This document shows positions 1 through 9,081 of a stretch of 64,000 nucleotides of DNA, piece after piece (position 1 is the stretch's first letter; the number at the start of each line of letters is the position of its first letter). The translations under genes were made by a program, and so were the position numbers. Origin of the DNA: Megasphaera lornae. Its GTDB lineage: Bacteria; Bacillota; Negativicutes; Veillonellales; Megasphaeraceae. The notes under the pieces were generated by a model. The model worked only from the letters and a program-made list of their open reading frames with translations, was not told the DNA's origin and ran no database searches. The stretch lies in NCBI RefSeq assembly GCF_000214495.1, contig NZ_AFIJ01000038.1, positions 32,056 through 96,055 on the forward strand, read 5' to 3'.

Positions 1-123
1 ATCCGCATCAATACATTCACGGTTAATGACGAAGAAGCGGTCCGAAAATTATTACAACAGGGCATTGATTGCGTCATTACCAACTATCCCGATATGGTTC
101 GTCGCATTATACAAGGAGGATAA
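1..123 (+). CDS. Glycerophosphodiester phosphodiesterase, C-terminal fragment (cut by window edge)
   Basis: Only the last 40 codons are present; the gene begins before the window and stops with TAA at 121-123. The fragment reads as 'FTVNDEEAVRKLLQQGIDCVITNYPD', split here only for reading, and this matches the conserved end of GlpQ/UgpQ-type enzymes: a 'W/F-T-V-N' strand, an acidic helix and an 'ITNYPD' end of the TIM barrel. Such enzymes hydrolyse glycerophosphodiesters to glycerol-3-phosphate and an alcohol. The ribosome site of the next gene (AGGAGG, 115-120) lies inside the last codons, so the two genes are probably co-transcribed. Catalytic residues are upstream of the window and cannot be checked. 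Confidence 0.8.
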   Translation: MRINTFTVNDEEAVRKLLQQGIDCVITNYPDMVRRIIQGG

Positions 124-128
124 CTTTT

Positions 129-1493
129 ATGGATGCTTTGGAACATCTGGTTGTATTGATTAATTCGTATTTGTGGGGAAAATGGTTAGTATACGTCCTG
201 CTTTCTTTAGGCATTCTCTACACCCTGGCTAATGGATTTATTCAAATCCGCTATTTCCCTTTTATCATTAAAAAAACCCTGATCCATTCCTTTCAAACCC
301 GCCACGAAGATAAGGGAAACGGCTCTATTTCCACATTTAAAGCCATGATGGTCACCTTAGCCGGAAATGTCGGCGGCGGTAATGTCGTCGGCGTGGCAAC
401 CGCCATTGTCTCCGGCGGAATGGGAGCGGTCTTTTGGATGTGGTTTGCCGCGTTTTTCGGTATGGCTTTAAAATATGGCGAAATCGTTCTTTCTCAAATT
501 CATCGCGGTCACGATGCCGACGGAAAGATTTTAAGCGGTCCCATGTATTACATTCGCGACGGCTTAAAACTGCCATGGTTGGGCATCGTCATTGCCGTCT
601 TGATGTGTATAAAAATGATGGGCGCCAATTTAGTACAATCCAATACTATCTCCGGTATTCTTCAGTCCAATTACGGGATTTCTACCACCGGCACGGGAAT
701 TGTTTTAATCCTTTGCCTCTTGGCCATTACCCTGGGCGGTTTAAAACGATTGGCCAATATTGCCATGAATTTGGTTCCTATCATGTCTGTATTCTATGTA
801 GTAATCGGTCTTTTAGTCATCCTTCTCAATATTCAAACCGTACCGCATGTTTTTGAAGAAATCTTCCGCCAGGCCTGGTCCTTCCATGCCGCTGCCGGCG
901 GAGCCGGCGGCTACGCTATTTTCACGGCTATGCAATACGGGATTACCCGCGGTATGTACTCCAATGAAGCCGGTGAAGGTACGGCCCCTTTTGCACACGG
1001 CAGTTCCATTGTTCCCCATCCTGTAGATGAAGGCATTACCGGGGTTACCGAAGTATTTGTCGACACCATTGTAATTTGTACCATTACCGCTCTGGTAATC
1101 GGCGTAACCGGTATGAATTTAACCGATAAATCCGCCACCGTAATGGCTTTGGAATCCTTCGGCACCGTTTGGGCACCGTTAAAACACGCCGGCACTTTCG
1201 CCTTGCTTATCTTTTGTTTCACTACCCTCATGGGGCAATGGTGGAATGCGGCGAAAAGTTTCACCTATGCGTTCGGACCGAAAGTAACGGAAAAAGTAAA
1301 ATATATTTTCCCGATTCTTTGTATTATAGGTGCTACGGCCAAAATTAATCTGGTTTGGAGTATTCAGGACTTGGCAATGGGGTTAGTCATCATTCCCAAC
1401 ATGATCGCCTTGCTCATTCTCTTTCCTAAAGTTCGTGAAAAAACCAAAGAATATTTCAACAATCCGCAATATTATAAAAGTGCCAAAAAATAA
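129..1493 (+). CDS. Sodium:alanine/glycine symporter family protein (AGCS)
   Basis: A 454-residue polytopic membrane protein that should import small neutral amino acids (alanine or glycine) with Na+. It shows about 10 hydrophobic segments, the family signature 'GNVGGGNVVGVATAI' near residue 79, the 'GPMYYIRDG' stretch near 140 and 'SNEAGEGTAPFAHGSS' near 280, all standard AGCS landmarks. The ATG at 129 is chosen because AGGAGG (115-120) sits 8 bases upstream; an in-frame TTG further upstream at 69 would overlap the previous gene and lacks a ribosome site. The gene follows the phosphodiesterase directly and ends at a strong terminator. Exact substrate is not resolved. Confidence 0.93.
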   Translation: MDALEHLVVLINSYLWGKWLVYVLLSLGILYTLANGFIQIRYFPFIIKKTLIHSFQTRHEDKGNGSISTFKAMMVTLAGNVGGGNVVGVATAIVSGGMGAVFWMWFAAFFGMALKYGEIVLSQIHRGHDADGKILSGPMYYIRDGLKLPWLGIVIAVLMCIKMMGANLVQSNTISGILQSNYGISTTGTGIVLILCLLAITLGGLKRLANIAMNLVPIMSVFYVVIGLLVILLNIQTVPHVFEEIFRQAWSFHAAAGGAGGYAIFTAMQYGITRGMYSNEAGEGTAPFAHGSSIVPHPVDEGITGVTEVFVDTIVICTITALVIGVTGMNLTDKSATVMALESFGTVWAPLKHAGTFALLIFCFTTLMGQWWNAAKSFTYAFGPKVTEKVKYIFPILCIIGATAKINLVWSIQDLAMGLVIIPNMIALLILFPKVREKTKEYFNNPQYYKSAKK

Positions 1494-1505
1494 TTGTCGC
1501 CTCCA

Positions 1506-1537
1506 AAAGACGTTCTGCTTTGCAGAACGTCTTTTTT
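1506..1537 (+). terminator. Rho-independent terminator after the AGCS symporter
   Basis: Perfect 13-bp stem (1506-1518 with 1522-1534) and a 3-base loop, followed directly by a T-run. It lies 13 bases after the symporter stop codon. Confidence 0.9.
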
Positions 1538-1566
1538 GACATCCCCCCGTTGCCGTATGCTATACT
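1536..1566 (+). promoter_or_regulatory. Sigma-70-type promoter of the DUF454 gene
   Basis: TTGACA at 1536-1541 and TATACT at 1561-1566, separated by 19 bases. The -35 box starts in the T-run of the preceding terminator. It sits about 50 bases before the next start codon. Confidence 0.6.
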
Positions 1567-1613
1567 AAGACAGAGTATCATAATACCAATATATATCTTA
1601 CGGAGGATCCTGT

Positions 1614-2045
1614 ATGTCGACACCGAAACCGACCGCGTATACCCCTATACGATACCTTTGGCTGCTGACGGGCTGTATCAGTTTTATCTTGGGAACCGCA
1701 GGTATTGTCCTGCCCGTTTTACCTACCGTTCCTTTTTATATGCTTACCTTATTTTGTTTCAGTCGCAGCTCCCCGAAACTCCATGCCCGATTTTGCCGCA
1801 CGCAGTTATATCGGCGCCATGTCGAGTCCTTTGTAAAAAACCGCACCATGCCCCGTCGAGCCAAATACCGCATCGTGACGGTCGTTACCCTTCTTATGCT
1901 GCTCGGCGCCTTCTATATGCGTACCCGGATTTGGGGACTTATTATCTTGGGAATCGTTTGGATAAACCATATTATTTATTTCTTTTTCATTTTAAAAACA
2001 GAACCGTCTGCTGCCGGGCTCGCCGAAAAAAGCCGCCGACTATAA
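1614..2045 (+). CDS. DUF454/YbaN family inner-membrane protein
   Basis: 143-residue small membrane protein with about three to four hydrophobic segments. It carries the DUF454 hallmark 'GIVLPVLPTVPFYMLTLFCFSRSSPKLH' region near residues 29-55 (quoted in part: GIVLPVLPTVPF, then FSRSSPKLH), an interior 'R..K' amphipathic stretch and a C-terminal hydrophobic pair. GGAGG at about 1601-1606 precedes ATG 1614 at normal spacing. It has its own promoter and a convergent terminator with pepD, so it is monocistronic. The family has no settled biochemical function; E. coli YbaN is the reference. Confidence 0.85.
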   Translation: MSTPKPTAYTPIRYLWLLTGCISFILGTAGIVLPVLPTVPFYMLTLFCFSRSSPKLHARFCRTQLYRRHVESFVKNRTMPRRAKYRIVTVVTLLMLLGAFYMRTRIWGLIILGIVWINHIIYFFFILKTEPSAAGLAEKSRRL

Positions 2046-2093
2046 AAAAAGAGAAAGCCTGCCGCTCATAAGCGGGCAGGCTTTCTCTTTTTT
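2045..2093. terminator. Bidirectional terminator between the DUF454 gene and pepD
   Basis: Long inverted repeat (GAGAAAGCCTGCC with GGCAGGCTTTCTC) flanked by A-run on the left and T-run on the right, so it can stop transcription from both convergent genes. Confidence 0.85.
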
Positions 2094-2138
2094 AGCGGAC
2101 CTTTCAGGACTCCGGTCCGAGTAACAAATACGCCTTCC

Positions 2139-3593
2139 TTACTGCTTTAATTTTGCTAACGTGCGCATCAAAATTCGAGTCAACGAAGCGACGGAATCCA
2201 ATTCCACCGATTCATACGGACTGTGAATATCATGCGTGGCCGGTCCGATAGACACAATGTCCAACTTCGGATTCAACGCATAAAAATATCCCGTTTCCAA
2301 TCCGCCGTGAATCGCTTCCACTTTCGGCGCTTTACCGTTTTCCCGTTCATATTCTTCCGCAATTAACGGCAACAACGCACTTTCCGCTTTACGATTCCAT
2401 GCCGGCGCCGGTTCCGCTATATCCACCGTAAATCCGGTTAACTCTGCAAACACCGGCAAGCTTCGCATCAGCTCTCTTAATCTTGCATCCGAAGAAGCCC
2501 GCGGAAAATAATGAACCGCCAACACATTATCTTTCATCTGCACACTGCCGATATTCGCCGAAAGATCCGGCAACGTAGGCAACGTCCGGTTCATCGCAAA
2601 CACGCCGACGTGCAAAACGGTTAATAATTGTACCACCGCCTTCGCATCGGCATCCGCAACGACACGCGAAGGAATGGGGACCTCTGTCACGGTCACTTGC
2701 ACATTTTTTTCTACGTCGCCATAAACCGCCGTAAATTCCTGTTTTGCTTTCTCTGCAATCATCCGCACCTTTTCCACATCATCCGCCGTCACATTGATCA
2801 CCGCTTCCGCTTGTGACGGAATAGCATTCGGCGCCGTCCCCCCTGCAATAGATGCCAGGCCATAGGCGATTCCCCCCTGCTGAAGTTGCAGCAAAATACC
2901 TGCCAACCCGGTAACGGCATTTCCTTTTCCCTCATTAATCGTTTCCCCTGAATGCCCGCCGCGCAATCCTTTTAACGTGATTTTTACAGCTTTGCTGCTA
3001 TGCGGCGCCTGCCATTGAATATTGCGCCGAAAATCGGTATGGACACTGCCGGCGGAGCTCACACAAATAATATTGATATCTTCCGAATCACAATTAATAA
3101 CATATTTTACATCCTGCACATACGCGGCATCCAAATGCTTCGCCCCGGTCATGCCCATTTCTTCATCCACCGTAAAAATAATGCGCAAAGGGCCGTGTTT
3201 TACATCTTGCTGCAAAACATAAAAAATCATCGCTTCCGCCACGCCGTCATCGGCTCCCAAACTGGTACCGTCGGCCCGCAAGATATTATCTTCCACAATT
3301 AACTTGATTTCACTTGTCAACGGATCGTACGCTACCCCCGGTTTAGCCACACAAACCATATCCATATGCCCCTGCAATAACGTTAGCGGCCAGTTCTCAC
3401 ATCCTGCCGCGGCCGGGACATTGGCAATCACATTATACACTTCATCCTGCACCACATCTTGTATACCCAAATCGCGGAAGCGTTGCACAATATAATCACT
3501 CACTTCTTTTTCATGGTGCGACGGACGCGGATGCTTTGCCAACCCGGCAAATTCTTTCAAAAATCCGTCAATTATTTCCTTATTCTGTATCAT
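2139..3593 (-). CDS. pepD: Aminoacyl-histidine dipeptidase / cytosolic non-specific dipeptidase (M20C, PepD)
   Basis: 484-residue cytosolic metallopeptidase of full family length (about 485). It hydrolyses a wide range of dipeptides with two Zn ions. Visible landmarks: HMDMV (His76, Asp78), SLGADDG (Asp115), TVDEEMG (general base Glu144 and ligand Glu145), NCDSED (Asp169), a lid domain with the GGHSGE motif near 210, and the final metal histidine in 'GPATHDIHSPYE' near residue 458. ATG 3593 is preceded by GGAAGG. It is convergent with the DUF454 gene and divergent from the OPT transporter, which makes a peptide-uptake/peptide-cleavage pairing plausible. Confidence 0.93.
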   Translation of the reverse strand: MIQNKEIIDGFLKEFAGLAKHPRPSHHEKEVSDYIVQRFRDLGIQDVVQDEVYNVIANVPAAAGCENWPLTLLQGHMDMVCVAKPGVAYDPLTSEIKLIVEDNILRADGTSLGADDGVAEAMIFYVLQQDVKHGPLRIIFTVDEEMGMTGAKHLDAAYVQDVKYVINCDSEDINIICVSSAGSVHTDFRRNIQWQAPHSSKAVKITLKGLRGGHSGETINEGKGNAVTGLAGILLQLQQGGIAYGLASIAGGTAPNAIPSQAEAVINVTADDVEKVRMIAEKAKQEFTAVYGDVEKNVQVTVTEVPIPSRVVADADAKAVVQLLTVLHVGVFAMNRTLPTLPDLSANIGSVQMKDNVLAVHYFPRASSDARLRELMRSLPVFAELTGFTVDIAEPAPAWNRKAESALLPLIAEEYERENGKAPKVEAIHGGLETGYFYALNPKLDIVSIGPATHDIHSPYESVELDSVASLTRILMRTLAKLKQ

Positions 3594-3859
3594 CTATCAT
3601 CCTTCCCTTCCCTATATGTATCTTTCTTTCTTAACTATATTATCTATTATATTATAGCATACTTGTACACTTTGCACAGGAACCGCTCGGCAACCCGCTA
3701 TACTTATCCGTTTTTTCCGTTTAATTATATCGTCAAAAATTTCTATCGACGCCGGCAATAAATCTACAGCATGACTTTTATGCCTAAATGTTGTATACTA
3801 TGTATGGGCAAATGTTTTTTTACTTTGGATTTTTATTATTTGTAAGGAGGTTTTCTTGT

Positions 3860-5932
3860 ATGAATTCACCGTTAAAAACGGCAGTGAATTATCCGCAACT
3901 GCCGGAATTAACAGTGCGCGGCATGTTGCTGGGAATGCTGATTACCATCATTTTTACAGCATCGAACGTGTATCTCGGCTTAAAGGTGGGATTAACCTTT
4001 TCCTCATCCATTCCGGCTGCCGTAATTTCTATGGCGATTTTAAGAATGTTTAAGGATTCGAATGTACTGGAAAATAACATGGTACAAACGCAGGCCTCTG
4101 CCGCCGGAACGTTATCGGCCATTATCTTTATTCTTCCCGGCTTGCTGATGTTGGGGTATTGGCAGGGATTTCCCTTTTGGGAAACCTTATTGCTCTGCGC
4201 CTGCGGCGGGTCTTTAGGCGTATTATTCACCATACCGCTGCGCCGTGCTATGGTGGTTAACAGCGATCTTCCCTATCCGGAAGGCCTGGCTGCCGCAGAA
4301 ATTCTGAAAGTGGGCAGCGAATCCCATACGGCGGCCGCACAGGGTCAACAAAAAAAAGCCACGGGAATGAAAGATATTGTCGGCGGCGCGGCATTATCCG
4401 GAATTTTCAGCCTTTGTGCGAACGGCTTCCATGTGTTATCATCGGAATTCAGTTATTGGATTTCCTTAGGTAAAACCTCTACGACCCAATTACCTATCGG
4501 CTTTTCTATGGCACTGTTAGGCGCCGGCTACTTAATCGGTATTGCCAGCGGGATCGCCATTCTGGTCGGAATGATTTTGGCGTGGGGTATTTTCGTGCCG
4601 TATTTAACCGGAATCATGACGCCCGACCAAGGCGTTACGGCCGCTAAATTTGCAAGCTCCATTTGGGCGCATAAAGTCCGCTTTATCGGCGCCGGTTGTA
4701 TCGGGATTGCCGCCATTTGGACACTGATTTGCCTGGCCAAGCCGGTAGTCGACGGCATTCGCATGTCCATTCAATCCTTACGGGTAAATGATACCGCCGA
4801 AAAGCGTATCCTCCATCATACCGATTTGGACATGACGCCCAAATCAATCGGCCTGGTCTTCTTGGCGATTATCATAGGATTGGCCATTACTTTTTATTCT
4901 TTTGTCAGCGCCTTTCCCTTATCGGCAGGACTAATTGCCCTGTATGTCATTGTCGGTATTTTAGTTGCCGTTTTAATGGGTTTCTTTGTCGCTGCCGCCT
5001 GCGGCTATATGGCAGGACTTATCGGCACTTCCGCCAGCCCGATTTCAGGAATCGGCATTTTAGGAATTATCGTTTCCTCCTTAGTCGTTCTCGGCTTGAG
5101 CACTTCCTTCGGAGTATTCGATATGGCCGGCGGTTCTCAATTTGCGACAGCCTTAGCCATCTTTATTACCAGTGTCATTGTCAGCATTGCGGCGATTTCC
5201 AATGACAACCTGCAAGATTTAAAGACCGGCTATGTAGTCGGTGCTACGCCGTGGAAACAACAGGTAGCATTGATTATCGGTTCCGTCATCGGTGCTTTCG
5301 CCATTGCCCCGGTACTCAATTTATTGTATCAGGCCTATGGATTTACCGGCGCCCTGCCGCGAGCCACTATGGATCCCGGCCAAGCCTTGGCCGCTCCGCA
5401 GGCTACCTTAATGACCACCATTGCCCAAGGAATTTTCAGTTCCACCTTAGATTGGAATTATATTCTGTTCGGTATCGGAATCGGCATTGTAGCGATTATT
5501 GTCGATCAATTGTTAAAGCGTAATACTAAAGCATTAATGTTGCCGCCGCTGGCTGTCGGTATGGGAATTTATTTGCCGCCCACCTTGGAAGTTCCCCTGG
5601 TTATCGGCTCCCTCATCGGCTTCTTTGTCAATCGTTCGCTCCGTGCCCGTGCAGCCCGTCGCAGTCCGGGACATGAAACGGAAGATGTGGATGCCTGCAC
5701 CCATCGCGGCGTTCTTTTTGCTTCTGGAATGATCGTCGGCGAAAGCATTATCGGTGTAATCATTGCCTTTATTATTGTCGTTTCCGTAACTTCCGGAGGC
5801 AGTGAAAATCCATTAGCGTTGGTCGGTAAAGATTTTGCGGGAACTGCGGAAATATTAGGGCTTATTGCCTTTATTGCCGCCATTGTAATTTTCATTCGTT
5901 ATATTTTTGCTACAAAATTTAAACCGGAATAA
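3860..5932 (+). CDS. OPT superfamily oligopeptide transporter
   Basis: 690-residue polytopic protein with about 14-16 hydrophobic segments. It matches the prokaryotic OPT type: the N-terminal 'LTVRGMLLGMLITIIFTASNVYLGLK' region (cited as RGMLLG and NVYLGLKVG), 'LPYPEGLAAAEILK' near residue 150, 'GYMAGLIGTSASPISGIGI' near 400 and a C-terminal 'ALMLPPLAVGMGIYLPP'. The likely role is proton-driven uptake of short peptides or related metabolites. ATG 3860 is chosen because AAGGAGG (3844-3850) lies at ideal spacing; a longer frame from 3788 has no ribosome site. It is divergent from pepD across 266 bp and ends at a terminator. Confidence 0.92.
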   Translation: MNSPLKTAVNYPQLPELTVRGMLLGMLITIIFTASNVYLGLKVGLTFSSSIPAAVISMAILRMFKDSNVLENNMVQTQASAAGTLSAIIFILPGLLMLGYWQGFPFWETLLLCACGGSLGVLFTIPLRRAMVVNSDLPYPEGLAAAEILKVGSESHTAAAQGQQKKATGMKDIVGGAALSGIFSLCANGFHVLSSEFSYWISLGKTSTTQLPIGFSMALLGAGYLIGIASGIAILVGMILAWGIFVPYLTGIMTPDQGVTAAKFASSIWAHKVRFIGAGCIGIAAIWTLICLAKPVVDGIRMSIQSLRVNDTAEKRILHHTDLDMTPKSIGLVFLAIIIGLAITFYSFVSAFPLSAGLIALYVIVGILVAVLMGFFVAAACGYMAGLIGTSASPISGIGILGIIVSSLVVLGLSTSFGVFDMAGGSQFATALAIFITSVIVSIAAISNDNLQDLKTGYVVGATPWKQQVALIIGSVIGAFAIAPVLNLLYQAYGFTGALPRATMDPGQALAAPQATLMTTIAQGIFSSTLDWNYILFGIGIGIVAIIVDQLLKRNTKALMLPPLAVGMGIYLPPTLEVPLVIGSLIGFFVNRSLRARAARRSPGHETEDVDACTHRGVLFASGMIVGESIIGVIIAFIIVVSVTSGGSENPLALVGKDFAGTAEILGLIAFIAAIVIFIRYIFATKFKPE

Positions 5933-5943
5933 CGCCGGTACGT

Positions 5944-5982
5944 AAAAAAGGCATTTCTCTAACAGAGAAATGCCTTTTTTTA
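5944..5982 (+). terminator. Rho-independent terminator after the OPT transporter
   Basis: Stem AAAAAGGCATTTCTCT paired with AGAGAAATGCCTTTTT around a 3-base loop, followed by more Ts; 11 bases after the stop codon. Confidence 0.9.
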
Positions 5983-6095
5983 CCATTTCCGAAACGCCCC
6001 GAAAACCCTGATTTTTTTTACCCCCGGTTCCCCTTCTTACGGCCTGCGTTATCCCCGCCGGCTGCCCCCTTTATATGCTCCGGTAAAAAAAATCA

Positions 6096-6123
6096 TTGCA
6101 TTTATTTTTAAATATGCTATGTT
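6096..6123 (+). promoter_or_regulatory. Possible promoter of the flavodoxin/ferredoxin gene
   Basis: TTGCAT (6096-6101) and TATGTT (6118-6123) with a 16-base spacer, about 37 bases before the start codon. Moderate match only. Confidence 0.4.
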
Positions 6124-6159
6124 TACGATATAAACTGTTTGTTAAAGGAGCCTTTACTC

Positions 6160-6987
6160 ATGACTATTGATAATGTAACCGCCGTTTATTTCAGTCCCAC
6201 AGGAAATACCGAAAAGATGTGCACCCAAATAGCACAAGAACTGGCAAAAAAACTCCGTGTTCCCTGTCGACATGTAAACTTCACTCTCCCGACCTCCCGG
6301 ACCCGCCGCCATGTCTTTGCAGGCACGTCCTTAGTCGTCTTCGCCATGCCTACCTATGCGGGACGATTGCCCAACAAACTAGTACCGTTCGTACAAAAAA
6401 ACTTTCAAGGCCTTCAATCCCCTGCCATTACGTTAGTCACTTTCGGTAATCGCAGTGCCGACAGTGCGTTGCCGGAATTGGCCCAAACCTTAGCGCAAAA
6501 CGGCTTTTATGTGATTGCCGGCGCTTCGTTAGCCGCTCCGCATGTGTTTTCCCCCCGTATCGGCAACACGCGTCCCGACGCTGCGGATATGCGTTTGCAG
6601 GAAGATTTTATCCGGGCATTAGTAAACAAATTGCGCCCCCAACTCCCGCTTGCCGAAGTCCCCCGTCCTTCCCTGCTGTCCGCTCCGATTGCGCCTTATT
6701 ATACGCCGCTGGGAATAGACGGAAAACCGGCCAAATTTTTAAAAGCCAAACCGCAAACGAATCTTCCGGCCTGTACCCGATGTCTTCGTTGTGTAAATGC
6801 CTGTCCGATGGGAAGTATAAATCCCGAAGATCCGTCCCAAGTACCGGGAATTTGTATTAAATGTCATGCCTGTATTCACATCTGTCCCCACCATGCCAAA
6901 TACTTTGCCGACACCGCCTTTTTATCCCACGTGGCCATGCTGGAACAAAATTATACGCGACGTGCCAAAAATCACTACTATCTATAA
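6160..6987 (+). CDS. EFR1-type flavodoxin plus 2x[4Fe-4S] ferredoxin fusion
   Basis: 275-residue predicted cytosolic electron carrier. The N-terminal half is a flavodoxin-like domain with the FMN phosphate loop 'FSPTGNTEKM' near residues 12-21 and 'MPTYAGRLPNK' near 62. The C-terminal part holds two cysteine clusters, CTRCLRCVNACP (about 207-218) and CIKCHACIHICP (about 236-247), each able to bind a [4Fe-4S] cluster. The domain order is that of the EFR1 family of anaerobes. The ATG at 6160 has AAGGAG at 6145-6150; a TTG at 6139 is in frame but would place that ribosome site inside the gene. No partner oxidoreductase lies next to it, so its role is unassigned. Confidence 0.9.
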   Translation: MTIDNVTAVYFSPTGNTEKMCTQIAQELAKKLRVPCRHVNFTLPTSRTRRHVFAGTSLVVFAMPTYAGRLPNKLVPFVQKNFQGLQSPAITLVTFGNRSADSALPELAQTLAQNGFYVIAGASLAAPHVFSPRIGNTRPDAADMRLQEDFIRALVNKLRPQLPLAEVPRPSLLSAPIAPYYTPLGIDGKPAKFLKAKPQTNLPACTRCLRCVNACPMGSINPEDPSQVPGICIKCHACIHICPHHAKYFADTAFLSHVAMLEQNYTRRAKNHYYL

Positions 6988-7356
6988 TCGCTGCTATCCT
7001 CAAAAAATACTTGTATACGTTCCTCATATCATATATACATGCTTGGCTTATAGTAAATTATATACAAACGTGTATATTATGCCTACTATTGCCGTTTCTC
7101 GTTTTCCCAACATACACAATTCAATACAATAATTTATATTTATTTTTGACAAATCATAGATTATTGTTTATTTTTTCTATTATCAAAATAACGACAATAT
7201 AGGCATGCAAAAAACAGGCTGACAATATGTCGCCTGTTCTTTGTACTGGAAGGTACATTCACTTATATCACTATGCAATCAGAAAAGAAGAGGGTTCGTT
7301 ACGAGAACCACCTATAGTATACTATGCCTTGCGTCGTTTTTACAACTGCACTAAAA
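6988..7356. other. AT-rich intergenic region, convergent genes, no gene seen
   Basis: About 370 bp between the convergent EFR1-type gene and the PAP2 gene. Short open frames here have no ribosome site and no recognisable protein. The only clear structure is a hairpin at 7213-7238: AACAGGC paired with GCCTGTT, then GACA with TGTC, interrupted by a single unpaired T, followed by CTTTG rather than a full T-run. It may act as a weak terminator. A second imperfect palindrome (GGTTC...GAACC) lies near 7293-7309. Confidence 0.5.
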
Positions 7357-7935
7357 TTATTTTTTCGCTTGAATAATAACTTCATCATATCGATCAAGAA
7401 GATACCGTATAATCTTCTTGATTTTTTTATTATGATATAATACGTGACTGATACCGGCGCCCAAAAAAGCGCCCCCTATAATGTCGGATACATAATGCAG
7501 CCGGCAAATTACCCGCGATACGGCCAACACGCCGGACCATATCAGCAGCGGAATACCCGCAGTTTCTCCTCTTGCCAAAAATATACAGGAAATCGCCACG
7601 CTGTTCATCGTATGATTACTGGGAAACGACGCATTATCCTTATGTGCGCACCAAGCCTTTTTCCCGTTCATAAAAGGACGCGGCCGTCGCCAAACCGCAC
7701 CGATCAATCGCGATAAAACCGACCCGGTAATAACGGCGAATAAACAATACAATAACGTCTCCCGTCGCTGTATGCGCTTCCCTGCCGGTCGCGGCCGAAA
7801 CCAGGAAATAAGCCCGTACAAAACAAACAGGATATAGCCGAAGCGAGTAATAAGTACCCAAAATCGTCGCCATTGCCGACGATACGTATGAAATTGTAAA
7901 AGAATACGAATGACCATAACCGCTACATGTATCAT
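7357..7935 (-). CDS. PAP2-family phosphatase (probable lipid/undecaprenyl-pyrophosphate phosphatase)
   Basis: 192-residue membrane protein with five or so hydrophobic segments. The three acid-phosphatase motifs are visible: 'WRRPRPF' near residue 83, 'SFPSNHTMNS' near 103 (the usual PSGH appears as PSNH) and 'SRVICRLHYVSDIIGG' near 140 with the catalytic His. This motif order is that of type-2 PAP phosphatases such as BcrC/PgpB, which dephosphorylate undecaprenyl pyrophosphate or phosphatidic acid on the outer face of the membrane. The ATG at 7935 is preferred because AAGGGGAG lies just upstream; an upstream ATG at 7962 would add nine residues that include that ribosome site. Substrate is not resolved. 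Confidence 0.85.
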   Translation of the reverse strand: MIHVAVMVIRILLQFHTYRRQWRRFWVLITRFGYILFVLYGLISWFRPRPAGKRIQRRETLLYCLFAVITGSVLSRLIGAVWRRPRPFMNGKKAWCAHKDNASFPSNHTMNSVAISCIFLARGETAGIPLLIWSGVLAVSRVICRLHYVSDIIGGAFLGAGISHVLYHNKKIKKIIRYLLDRYDEVIIQAKK

Positions 7936-8068
7936 ACTGCGCTCCCCTTCTTTAAACTTCATCTCTTTTCTTTCATCATACTGTAATCTCCGCGCCTGTC
8001 AATATGGGAGTACAGGATACCGACAAAATTGTTTTTATTCTTTTTTTTGATTATTTTATTCTTTTTAC

Positions 8069-8097
8069 TGGACATTTTTTTCATCCGCTTGTATAAT
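8069..8097 (+). promoter_or_regulatory. Promoter of the amino-acid-binding lipoprotein gene
   Basis: TGGACA (8069-8074) and a perfect TATAAT (8092-8097) with 17-base spacing; the start codon is 43 bases downstream. Confidence 0.65.
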
Positions 8098-8139
8098 ATA
8101 TCTAAATTAGTTTTTATTAATTCATCAGGAGGGGATTGT

Positions 8140-8964
8140 ATGAATCTCAAAAAAGCAACATATCTATTAGTAATTACGTTACTTTCCGTCGGTGTATTAA
8201 GCGGCTGCGGGCACACCCCGCAAGCGCAAAAAGATACAACAAAGCCTTTACAAGTGTGTACCAATGCCACCTTTGTACCGTTTGAATTCAAAGATGACGC
8301 CAACGCTACGGAGTACAAAGGGTTTGAAATGGATCTGCTGCAAGCCGTAAGTAAAGAAATGGGTCAACCTATTGCCTTAAATAACGTTCCCTTTGCCGGA
8401 ATTATTCCCGCCTTGCAACAAGGCACTATGGATCTGGGCGCTTCGGGAATTACCCTTTCTCCCGAACGTGCTGAAAAAGTCGCCTTTTCCGCACCGTTTT
8501 ATGAATCAAAATTAGTCTTGATGGTTCCCGCATCCGGTTCGATTCACAGTATACAGGATTTAAAAAATAAAACCGTTGCCGTCCAAATGGGCACAACGGC
8601 CGCCGACTATTGCGACAGTAAAAAACTGGCCACCAAACAATTCGATCATAACTCGGAAGTGATCATGGAATTGCAGGTAGGCGGCTCTCCCGCCGGTATT
8701 TTAGATAAACCGGTTGCCGATTACTATCTTACCAAAGAAGGAAAAGGTAAATTTAAAATCATTGATCTGCCCGATGCCAAAGGAGAATACCTGGCCTTTG
8801 CCATGAACAAAAACAATCCGCAATTGCAAAAAGACATTGATGCCGCCTTACTGAAACTGAAGAAAAACGGCACCTTCCAAAAAATTTATCAAAAATGGTT
8901 CGGTACCAATTGTCCGAATTTGCCGGATTCCGCCGCCGCTGCCTTAGCACAAACGGCAAAATAA
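8140..8964 (+). CDS. Amino-acid ABC transporter substrate-binding lipoprotein (orphan)
   Basis: 274-residue extracytoplasmic solute-binding protein, family 3. It begins with a lipoprotein signal: MNLKK, a hydrophobic run, then the lipobox LSGC at about residues 21-24. Mature landmarks are 'ATFVPFEFKD' near 42, 'YKGFEMDLLQAVSKEMG' near 56 and 'LQQGTMDLGASGITLSPERA' near 92, typical of glutamine/polar amino-acid binding proteins. The C-terminal 'LKKNGTFQKIYQKWFG' is the usual end of this family. The ATG at 8140 is set by AGGAGGGG just upstream. No permease or ATPase gene is adjacent, so it must work with a transporter encoded elsewhere. It is followed by a strong terminator. Confidence 0.92.
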   Translation: MNLKKATYLLVITLLSVGVLSGCGHTPQAQKDTTKPLQVCTNATFVPFEFKDDANATEYKGFEMDLLQAVSKEMGQPIALNNVPFAGIIPALQQGTMDLGASGITLSPERAEKVAFSAPFYESKLVLMVPASGSIHSIQDLKNKTVAVQMGTTAADYCDSKKLATKQFDHNSEVIMELQVGGSPAGILDKPVADYYLTKEGKGKFKIIDLPDAKGEYLAFAMNKNNPQLQKDIDAALLKLKKNGTFQKIYQKWFGTNCPNLPDSAAAALAQTAK

Positions 8965-8970
8965 TACGTG

Positions 8971-9004
8971 AACGGATTTGCCTTTCCCGGCAAATCCGTT
9001 TTTA
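8971..9004 (+). terminator. Rho-independent terminator after the binding-protein gene
   Basis: Perfect 12-bp stem AACGGATTTGCC / GGCAAATCCGTT with a 6-base loop, followed by TTTT. Confidence 0.9.
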
Positions 9005-9081
9005 CATTTCCTATGCCTGGTCGTCTTCCTGCATATGTGATAATATAAAATAATACTTGTACCTATAAAGGAGACTATCCC

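Noticed and set aside
6861-7202. Two overlapping open frames after the EFR1-type gene
   Set aside because: They begin inside the ferredoxin gene in other frames, have no ribosome site and read as low-complexity translations of AT-rich DNA.
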